NCBI RefSeq assembly: GCF_900110855.1
Contig: NZ_FOFA01000001.1
Location: 186,001 to 250,000 of the forward strand
Direction: 5' to 3'
Length of the DNA stretch: 64,000 nucleotides
Source of the DNA: Microlunatus flavus
Lineage (GTDB): Bacteria > Actinomycetota > Actinomycetes > Propionibacteriales > Propionibacteriaceae
The position numbers and the translations under genes are program-made. Below the pieces are notes generated by a model that saw only the letters and a program-made list of their open reading frames with translations, searched no databases and was not told where the DNA came from. Shown here one piece after another: positions 58,583 to 64,000 of this stretch (its first letter is position 1; each line of letters opens with the position of its first letter).

Positions 58583-58978
58583 ATGAGGCTCCACCACGTG
58601 CAGGTCGCCGGTCCTCGCGGCGGCGAGGACGACGCCCGCCGCTTCTACGCCGAGGGCCTCGGGATGACCGAGGTCGAGAAGCCCGAGGACCTGAAGGCGA
58701 AGGGCGGCGTCTGGTTCCGCTCCTTCGCCGCCGACGAGACGGTCCTGGCGGAGGTGCACGTCGGGGTGGAGGAACCCTTCACGCCGGCGCTCAAGGCGCA
58801 CCCGGCGCTGCAGCTCGACAGCGTCGCCGAGCTGGAGGCGGTCGCCGACCGGCTGGCCCGGCTCGGCTTCGTGGCCGACTGGACCCAGCGCCACAGCTTC
58901 CCCGGCAACGAGCGCTGCCACACCGCAGACGGGCACGGCAACCGGGTCGAGCTGCTGGCGCCCGCGCCGGCCGGATGA
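58583..58978 (+). CDS. VOC-family protein
   Basis: 131 aa, ATG with AGGAGGA upstream. One VOC module: MRLHHVQVAGPRGGEDDARRFYAEGLGM at the start and CHTADGHGNRVELLAP at the end (metal-ligand His and Glu positions kept). No specific activity can be assigned. Confidence 0.85.
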   Translation: MRLHHVQVAGPRGGEDDARRFYAEGLGMTEVEKPEDLKAKGGVWFRSFAADETVLAEVHVGVEEPFTPALKAHPALQLDSVAELEAVADRLARLGFVADWTQRHSFPGNERCHTADGHGNRVELLAPAPAG

Positions 58979-59037
58979 CCGCAGGCGACTCCGCGCCCCC
59001 GGTGACCGCCTCGCCGACGCGGCAGGAGTCCCGGCGC

Positions 59038-59856
59038 TCAGAACTCGTCCGCGTGCTCGACCGCCCAGACGTCGAACGCGGTGGCCGGCCGCCCGAGGAC
59101 CCGGCGCACGGTGTCGGTGGCCGGCGAGCTGCCGGCGGCCGCGTCGTCGAGGAACTGCAGCACCGCCTCGGCCTCCGCCGGTGGCATGAACCGCGCGAAG
59201 CGTGCCGACGCCTGGTCGCGCGGCAGCTCGGCGACGGTGACGTCCTCGCCGATGGCGGCCGCGATGGCCCGCACCTGGTGCCGCTGGGTGATCCGCTCCG
59301 GACCGGTCAACAGCTCGCTCACCGTCGCCGAGTCGTTCCCGGTGAGGGCGGCGACGGCCACCGCGGCGACGTCGCGCTCGTGGACGGGCGCGGTCAGCGC
59401 GTCCGGCTGGTACAGCGCGACCGAGCGGGCGGCCTTGATCGGGCCGGCCCAGGCGAGTGCGTTCGTCGCGAGCACGAGCGGTCGGATCGGGACCACCTCG
59501 AGCCCCGAGCCGGCGAAGGCGTTCTCGACCTCGCGGTGCTCCTCGGTGATCGCGTTGCCGGCCGAGCTCGGGTGGATGACGCTGCCCGACGACATCAGGA
59601 CGATCCGGGAGACACCCGCAGACCTGGCCGTCTCGATGACGCCGTCGACACCCTCGTGGTTCGCGTGGAGGAACAGCTGACCCATGCCCTCGAACGCCGG
59701 CCCGAGGCTGGCTCGGTCGGTGAGGTCGGCCTGGACGACGTCGAGCCCGGGGGCGAGCTGACCGGGTCGGGGCTGGCGGGCTGACACCCGGACGGGCACG
59801 CCCCGCTCCAGCAGACCGCTGAGGACGAACCTGCCGACGCTCCCGCGGGCACCCAT
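59038..59856 (-). CDS. NmrA-like NAD(P)-binding SDR with unresolved 5' end
   Basis: At least 272 aa. Motif GARGSVGRFVLSGLLERGV begins at the ATG 59856, and the body (GVSRIVLMSSGSVIHPSS, PIRPLVLATNALAW, PVHERDVAAVAVAALTG) matches NmrA/QOR2-type atypical SDRs. The frame clearly continues upstream as LPTLV, the expected first beta strand, but no ATG, GTG or TTG is available until 60039. That longer extension runs antisense to a ricin-lectin remnant and is not protein-like. The native start may therefore be lost, non-canonical or mutated. Confidence 0.7.
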   Translation of the reverse strand: MGARGSVGRFVLSGLLERGVPVRVSARQPRPGQLAPGLDVVQADLTDRASLGPAFEGMGQLFLHANHEGVDGVIETARSAGVSRIVLMSSGSVIHPSSAGNAITEEHREVENAFAGSGLEVVPIRPLVLATNALAWAGPIKAARSVALYQPDALTAPVHERDVAAVAVAALTGNDSATVSELLTGPERITQRHQVRAIAAAIGEDVTVAELPRDQASARFARFMPPAEAEAVLQFLDDAAAGSSPATDTVRRVLGRPATAFDVWAVEHADEF

Positions 59857-59897
59857 GACGAGGGTCGGCAGCGGTAGAGGCTGGTGGTCCTTCGTGA

Positions 59898-60041
59898 GCG
59901 CCCCGGCCGAGCACCCTGTTCCACGGACAGTCAGGGCTGTGCCTCGACATCCCCCGTGGCAAGGAGGTGTCCCGGGTCCAGCTCCAGCTCTACAGCTGCA
60001 ACTGGACGGACGCCCAGCGGTGGGACGTTCCCGGCGCATGA
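59898..60041 (+). pseudogene. Ricin B-type beta-trefoil lectin remnant
   Basis: In the frame ending at TGA 60039-60041, about 40 codons read SGLCLDIPRGKEVSRVQLQL, then YSCNWTDAQRWDV. This is the G-x-CLD ... VQL ... C-N-x-T-D-A-Q-x-W pattern of a ricin-B (QxW) repeat. A stop lies in frame at 59895 and no start codon precedes it, so only the C-terminal fragment of a lectin-domain gene remains. Confidence 0.6.
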
Positions 60042-60312
60042 GCCGTCACCGTCAGCGGCGGCTGTCGACTCCGTCCGGCGAAGGCCTGGGCACCTCTTCT
60101 GCGGCGACGACGCTCGACGTCTGCGTGGACCTGCTCGCCGACGCCCTCGGGCAGCTCCCCTGAGGAAGTCCCCGCTCGACGACCTGGGCGATTCGTCGTA
60201 GAGGGAGTTGACGCGTCGCGCGCCACGTCGCCTCGTGCGACTGGTGCTGCTGTGGAGACCGCTCCCACGGCCATCCTCTGCTGGTCCCTCGTGAAGAGCA
60301 GGTGGGCGCGCA
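60042..60312. other. No gene recognised
   Basis: 271 nt after the lectin remnant. Short open frames exist on both strands but none shows family similarity, a ribosome-binding site or a convincing codon pattern. Base composition is slightly less GC-biased than in the neighbouring genes. Confidence 0.4.
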
Positions 60313-60444
60313 TCAGCGAGCGACCGGCGCCGGTGCAGTGCGTCGCCCTCGCAGCCGGTGGAGCAACCACGTCAGCCCGATGAACGGGATCAGCGCGAGG
60401 AGGAGCCAGAGCGGCAGGAAGAGGAGCAGCAGGACGCCGGTCAG
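60313..60444 (-). CDS. Possible small membrane protein with a CTG start
   Basis: 43 residues: a strongly hydrophobic helix (VLLLLFLPLWLLLALIPFIG) followed by a basic tail (HRLRGRRTAP). The only nearby start is a CTG at 60444 that overlaps the upstream stop as CTGA, mirroring the GTGA overlaps elsewhere in the window. Real coding is plausible but unproven. Confidence 0.35.
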   Translation of the reverse strand: MTGVLLLLFLPLWLLLALIPFIGLTWLLHRLRGRRTAPAPVAR

Positions 60445-60731
60445 CTGTCGTCCGTCGCCAGCACGATCATCGCGGCGACAACCGCTGCGCTGAAGAGCAC
60501 GCACGTCATCACGGCCGCGGACATACCTCGAGGCAGGCGCTTCGCCGTGAGCATGACAAGAGCGACGAGTGCTGCAGGGACGGAGGCGTTCCAGGCCAGC
60601 ACGGCCAGCGAAGAACCGATCTGCCCGACGAGGGCCGTACCCGTCCACGCGTCCGGTCCCGTGCAGTAGGGCACACCCAGGTGGACGAGTTCCGCCACGA
60701 GAGACAGCAGCGCCGCCGCTGGGAACACCAT
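60441..60731 (-). CDS. Small multi-pass membrane protein, hypothetical
   Basis: 96 aa from ATG 60731 with three hydrophobic stretches (PAAALLSLVAELVHLG, SLAVLAWNASVPAALVALVML, SAAVMTCVLFSAAVVAAMIVLA). No family recognised. Two longer in-frame starts exist upstream (60827, 60854). GACACT (60819-60814) precedes an ATG at 60807 by six nt, but that ATG is in a different frame, so the transcription start may lie there or the 5' end may carry a frameshift. Confidence 0.45.
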   Translation of the reverse strand: MVFPAAALLSLVAELVHLGVPYCTGPDAWTGTALVGQIGSSLAVLAWNASVPAALVALVMLTAKRLPRGMSAAVMTCVLFSAAVVAAMIVLATDDS

Positions 60732-60914
60732 CAGGCACCGGACGCTCCTGCTGGTGGCGCCTGGTCCGCTGCGCTCGGCACACCTGAGCCGGCGCGGGTC
60801 TGGACATGACTCCAGTGTCGGGTACATCCGGAGCTCGAGGGCGGCATGGAGCACGTCGCTCCCCTACGCCGTTCTCCGGTCAGACGGCATCGCCGTCGGC
60901 GAGAACCGTCGGCG

Positions 60915-61298
60915 CTAGCCGGCGAACAGCCACCGGCTGGTCTCGACCTCGATGAGCACCCGTGGCCCGTCGGGCTCCTCCGACGCGATGTCCCAGTCGT
61001 CGTACTTGGCAGCGAAGGCTTGCGACACCGCAGCAGGGAACTCCGACCAGTGGATGCGGGCCCGACCCTGCGCGACCACTGGTCGATCCGGGTCTGGCAG
61101 GGCCAGCGACACCTGGTCCTCGAGCTGGAGGTTGCGGACCTTGACGTTGCGGCGCGCCGTCGCGACCCACCAGGTGCCTTCGGCGAAGACGAACCACACC
61201 GGAGTCACGTGCGGCGACCCGTCAGGACCCACGCAGACGAACCATGCGACACGCTCTCGACGAAGACGCGCCAGATCAGGTCCCGGAAACGCCGTCAC
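60915..61298 (-). CDS. PPOX-class (pyridoxamine 5'-phosphate oxidase fold) flavin/F420-binding protein
   Basis: 127 aa, GTG overlapping the upstream stop (GTGA). Split-barrel pattern: RVAWFVCVGPDGSPHVTPVWFVFAEGTWWVAT (about 17-48), then VRNLQLEDQVSLALPDPDRPVVAQGRARI. This is typical of F420- or FMN-dependent actinobacterial PPOX proteins. Substrate unknown. It is coupled to the frameshifted nucleotidyltransferase gene. Confidence 0.82.
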   Translation of the reverse strand: MTAFPGPDLARLRRERVAWFVCVGPDGSPHVTPVWFVFAEGTWWVATARRNVKVRNLQLEDQVSLALPDPDRPVVAQGRARIHWSEFPAAVSQAFAAKYDDWDIASEEPDGPRVLIEVETSRWLFAG

Positions 61299-61988
61299 GA
61301 CACCGGGTCCTGCTCGCGACGGGTCAGCTCGCCCAGGACGCCCGCGAGGTCGGCCGACACCTGAACGCCGTGGCGCTCAGCCTCGTCGAGAAGCAGACGC
61401 GCCACGACCTCGAAGCACGCCGACAGCGGCTCGAGCTCGACCCTGCTCGGGTGGGTCCGCACCAGCCCGTCGAGCAGGTCGGCCGGCAGCCGGTCGACCC
61501 CGCGCCCTTCAGCCTGGGGCAGATCGAGTCGCTGGCAGTAGAGCCCGACGACGACGTCACGGACCGACTGCAGCATCCACAACGCCTGCCACCACCGACC
61601 GCGCCCGAGGGCCGAGCGCAGGTGCAACGCGTACAACCATCCCATCCGAACGGCTGAGCGCGACCGATCGAGCTCGCCCACTGCGGCGACGACGGGATTG
61701 CGCGGGAACTCGCCGAAGAGCACATCGACAGGGGAACCGCCGGCGAGGGGCTGGACATGCGGCCAGAACAACGGGGTCCGACTGCGCGACCAGCTCGGTC
61801 CACGCCTCGACCACCTCGTCCACCTCGACCCCGGGAGCAAGACGTAGCGCGAGGTCGACGTCGGACCACCGGTCCAGCTCTCCACGCGCTGCCGATCCCA
61901 GCGAGGCTGCAGCGACAACCCGAGCATCCTCGCGAGCGAACCCGATCAGCCGGGTACGCAGCGCCTCGCGCTCCTCCTCGGTGAACAT
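61295..61988 (-). pseudogene. Nucleotidyltransferase-like gene split by a frameshift
   Basis: The N-terminal frame from ATG 61988 reads a nucleotidyltransferase core: SLGSAARGELDRWSDVDLAL (G-S near 31, D-x-D near 43-45). After about residue 72 it turns into nonsense. From about 61775 the next frame continues sensibly (LFWPHVQPLAGGSPVDVLFGEF, then LYALHLRSALGRGRWWQALW) to a TGA at 61295 that is coupled to the PPOX gene. A one-base insertion or two-base loss near 61765-61780 explains this. It resembles small-molecule adenylyltransferase-type proteins. Either a true pseudogene or a sequencing error. Confidence 0.7.
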
Positions 61989-62149
61989 GGCGCGCAGCCT
62001 TGCACGACCGGCTCGACCGGGTAGGCAAGAAGCCTCGCGCCCGCCGAAGGTCCGCCCGTCGTCGTACGCTGACCGGCTGACGGGCCGACTTCGGGAGCGG
62101 CCCGCGTCTCACACGTCGCGCTCGACCGCCGTACGACCACAATGGCTCG

Positions 62150-62611
62150 ATGGACACGGTGACGCGTCGAACCGGTCGGGTGCTGCCGATCCACCGGGCC
62201 CGGGTGCTGCTGATCCGTGGTGGCGACCCCGGCCGACCCGACGCAGGTGAATGGTGGTTCACCGTCGGCGGTGGCTGCGAGCTCGCGGAGTCGCCCGCGG
62301 AAGCGGCGCGTCGCGAGGCGTTCGAAGAGGCCGGGCTGGTCCTCCCCACCGATCTGGGACCGGTCGTGCTGCGACGCGAGGCCGACTTCGAGTTCGACGG
62401 CGAGTGGCTCCAGCAGACCGAGGAGTACTACCTCTGCGAGGTCGACAGCGATGTCCTGACCGATGCGGGATGGAACGAGCTCGAGCAGCGCGTCTTCACC
62501 GCCCAACGCTGGTGGTCGATCGACGAGCTGCGGACCACGACCGAGGTCGTCTTTCCGTCCGATCTTGCCGACGTGCTCACCCGCCTCGACGACCCTGACG
62601 AATCGCCGTAG
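62150..62611 (+). CDS. Nudix hydrolase
   Basis: 153 aa. The Nudix box is complete: GGGCELAESPAEAARREAFE followed by EAGL (about 40-63), with the REFEE-type metal-binding glutamates. WWFTVGGG precedes it. These enzymes hydrolyse nucleoside-diphosphate-linked compounds; the substrate is not evident. CACAAT (62138-62143) ends six nt before the ATG, so the message is probably leaderless. Confidence 0.88.
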   Translation: MDTVTRRTGRVLPIHRARVLLIRGGDPGRPDAGEWWFTVGGGCELAESPAEAARREAFEEAGLVLPTDLGPVVLRREADFEFDGEWLQQTEEYYLCEVDSDVLTDAGWNELEQRVFTAQRWWSIDELRTTTEVVFPSDLADVLTRLDDPDESP

Positions 62612-62632
62612 CGGACCCTCCACCGACGTCGG

Positions 62633-62893
62633 TCAGACCCTTGCTTCCTCGGCCCAGGTCGGCCAGGTGCTCGGGTCGGCCGGCGGATCGACGCCTCGCA
62701 GCCGGATGAGTTCGACGTCCTCGCCGCTTCGCACCACCGCCCACAGGCTGTGCGGCCGGCCACCGCTGTCGGCCCGCACCCAGTCCAGCACCTCGTCGAG
62801 GTCCGCCCCGGTGAGCTCCCGTTCGTCGCAGGCTCCGGGGCTGTCCCAGAAGTAGGCGCGGTAGGCGGGATCGTCGACCCTCGGCGGTCTGAT
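62633..62893 (-). CDS. Hypothetical ORF without a canonical start codon
   Basis: About 86 codons of clear protein-like, GC3-rich sequence (DDPAYRAYFWDSPGACDE, GRPHSLWAVVRSGEDVELIR, DPPADPSTWPTWAEEARV) ending at TGA 62635-62633. The frame opens after a TGA near 62911 and no ATG, GTG or TTG precedes RPPRVDDPAYRAY. An ATC at 62893 is the best-placed codon by homology-like appearance. It may use ATC, be 5'-truncated, or start at an internal GTG. Function unknown. Confidence 0.4.
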   Translation of the reverse strand: MRPPRVDDPAYRAYFWDSPGACDERELTGADLDEVLDWVRADSGGRPHSLWAVVRSGEDVELIRLRGVDPPADPSTWPTWAEEARV

Positions 62894-63006
62894 CCCGTGG
62901 GTCGACGGGCGACGCGATCACCGCTCGAGTCTGGCGCACGTCGCGGCGACGTCAGCCGACCGCCGGGCGGAGCACGCCTGCTGACCGTTCAGCGGGAAGG
63001 GCGGGT

Positions 63007-63717
63007 TCAGTCCGAGCAGCAGGCGTCGGTACAGCTCGCCCCGCACCCGCAGGCGGTCGGGGTGGTTCTCCCGCTGCTGCGCAGGGCGGCGTCGGGGCTG
63101 CAGCAAGCGTCTCCACGCCAGGCCTCCACGCCCTCGCGGATCGCGACCGCGGCGATGACCAGAGCCGCGACGGGATCCGCCCAGGACCAGCCGAGGAGGC
63201 TGTTCAGGGCGAGGCCGACGAGCAGGACCGCGGAGAGGTACGTGCAGAGCAACGTCTGCTTGGAGTCGGCGACCGCCGACAGGGAACCCAGCTCGCGACC
63301 GGTCCGGCGCTGGCCGTACGACAGCAGCGGCATCACGGCGAGGCTGACCGCGGCGAGGACCAACCCGACGGTGGAGTGCTGGGCCCCCCCGGCGCCGAGC
63401 AGGGACCGGAGGGCGTCGACGGTGACGAAGGCGGCGAGGCCGAAGAAGGAGAACGCGATGATGCGCAACGCGGTCTTCTCCCTGGCCTCCGGGTCCCGTC
63501 CGGCGAACTGCCAGGCGACGGCAGCGGCCGAGGCCACCTCGATGACGGAGTCGAGACCGAAGCCGATCAACGCGCTCGAGGAGGCGTGGCTGCCCGCCGT
63601 GATCGCGACGACGGCCTCGATCACGTTGTAGCTGATCGTCGCGGTCACGAACCACCGGATGCGCCGACCGAGAACTGCCCTGCGGGCCGGCGACGGACCA
63701 AGAGCCAGCAGTGTCAC
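63007..63717 (-). CDS. Cation diffusion facilitator (CDF) metal transporter
   Basis: 236 aa, GTG overlapping the upstream ArsR stop. About five to six transmembrane segments. The metal-site motif GFGLDSVIEV (near 53-62) and the later ADSKQTLLCTYLS (near 150-162) match the paired helices of CDF exporters. The C-terminus is Cys-rich (ACCSPDAA, then CGCGASCTDACCSD), likely a soft-metal-binding tail. With a CmtR-like sensor upstream, Cd/Pb/Zn efflux is inferred. Confidence 0.87.
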   Translation of the reverse strand: MTLLALGPSPARRAVLGRRIRWFVTATISYNVIEAVVAITAGSHASSSALIGFGLDSVIEVASAAAVAWQFAGRDPEAREKTALRIIAFSFFGLAAFVTVDALRSLLGAGGAQHSTVGLVLAAVSLAVMPLLSYGQRRTGRELGSLSAVADSKQTLLCTYLSAVLLVGLALNSLLGWSWADPVAALVIAAVAIREGVEAWRGDACCSPDAALRSSGRTTPTACGCGASCTDACCSD

Positions 63718-64000
63718 ACCCGCACACCCTCCGTCGGAGCCGACGCCGTCGACACCATCACCCCATCCGCTGACGACGCGGTGGCGCCGTCGGCGTCCTC
63801 GCCGCCGCAGCAGGCCGGATCGACCACCAGGACGACGTCGAGCAGATCATCGAGCGCGTGACCGAGTCGCGCGTCCGTCAGCTCGTAGCGGGTCCGGCGC
63901 CCGTCAGGCCTGGCCACGACCAGGCCGCAGCCGCGCAGGCAGCCCAGATGGTTCGACATCGCCTGACGCGAGACCCCGATCCGGTCGGCGAGATCGGCGG
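63714..64000 (-). CDS. ArsR/SmtB-family metal sensor, CmtR-like (5' end outside window)
   Basis: Reads into the window edge in frame: ADLADRIGVSRQAMSNHLGC (recognition helix), then GLVVARPDGRRTRYELTDARLGHAL and a C-terminal VDPACCGGEDADG. Cysteines in the recognition-helix region and the tail parallel the Cd/Pb ligands of mycobacterial CmtR. The stop overlaps the CDF start (GTGA), giving a sensor-exporter operon. The N-terminus is missing here. Confidence 0.83.
   Translation of the reverse strand, partial: ADLADRIGVSRQAMSNHLGCLRGCGLVVARPDGRRTRYELTDARLGHALDDLLDVVLVVDPACCGGEDADGATASSADGVMVSTASAPTEGVRV

Noticed and set aside
59857-60039. N-terminal extension of the NmrA-like SDR to ATG 60039
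   Set aside because: The extra 61 residues are Cys/Gly/Arg-rich, lie antisense to the ricin-lectin remnant and have no Rossmann-like content beyond the last few codons.
1-64000. tRNA, rRNA, prophage, transposase or toxin-antitoxin genes
   Set aside because: I looked for tRNA arm signatures, transposase and integrase motifs and small paired toxin-antitoxin layouts on both strands and saw none I could support; a tRNAscan/Infernal run would settle the RNA part.

Overview
The window is very GC-rich throughout. It uses GTG and TTG starts freely, has many 4-nt GTGA stop/start overlaps, and carries Pho-box, OhrR-, PadR- and CmtR-type regulators. This fits a high-GC actinobacterium, most likely Propionibacteriales or Nocardioides-like. 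That placement is an inference from gene content; there is no rRNA or other phylogenetic marker here.

Layout. 1-5.5 kb: two tandem secreted paralogs with delta-60 (beta-propeller), LamG and, in the first, PKD domains. 5.6-11.5 kb: a surface-glycan island with a four-gene overlapping operon (CDP-alcohol phosphotransferase, tandem cytidylyltransferase, GT2, NodB deacetylase) plus two GT4-type glycosyltransferases. 11.8-21.6 kb: isoprenoid/carotenoid genes (idi, crtE, crtI, crtB, a Rieske protein, crtU-like, crtT-like). A secreted alkaline phosphatase behind a three-unit PHO box interrupts this set, and no lycopene cyclase is visible. 22-33 kb: a ROK regulator, membrane proteins, a divergently encoded OmpR-type two-component system, and glycolipid/envelope genes (flippase-like protein, GT4, PIG-L deacetylase, GT-C). 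Five promoters here share one 34-nt architecture and look like a single regulon. 33-38 kb: OhrR-like regulator, SRPBCC protein, GH15-like protein, Nei-type glycosylase and two clusters of a dispersed repeat. 38.1-41.2 kb: molybdate regulator and modABC. 41.9-48.3 kb: G6P dehydrogenase, a PadR regulator and a C4-polyol (erythritol/threitol) catabolic set. 48.5-59 kb: a sugar-oxidoreductase/isomerase pair and several regulator/enzyme pairs with readable operators. 59-63 kb: a decayed stretch with a ricin-B-lectin remnant, a frameshifted nucleotidyltransferase and small membrane ORFs. 63-64 kb: a CDF metal exporter with a CmtR-like sensor running off the end.

How the genes work together. idi and crtE supply GGPP, and crtB/crtI convert it to lycopene. 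crtU, crtT and the Rieske protein would modify the end groups. The polyol enzymes would convert erythritol or threitol through erythrulose and its phosphate to erythrose-4-phosphate, feeding the pentose-phosphate pathway that zwf primes. The strongest candidate for something undescribed is the two-component regulon: a GCTCAG-type direct repeat with 11-bp period lies exactly 28 nt upstream of a -10 hexamer at five promoters, including that of the response regulator. Many genes in the window also appear leaderless, with an NANNNT hexamer 6-7 nt before the start codon.
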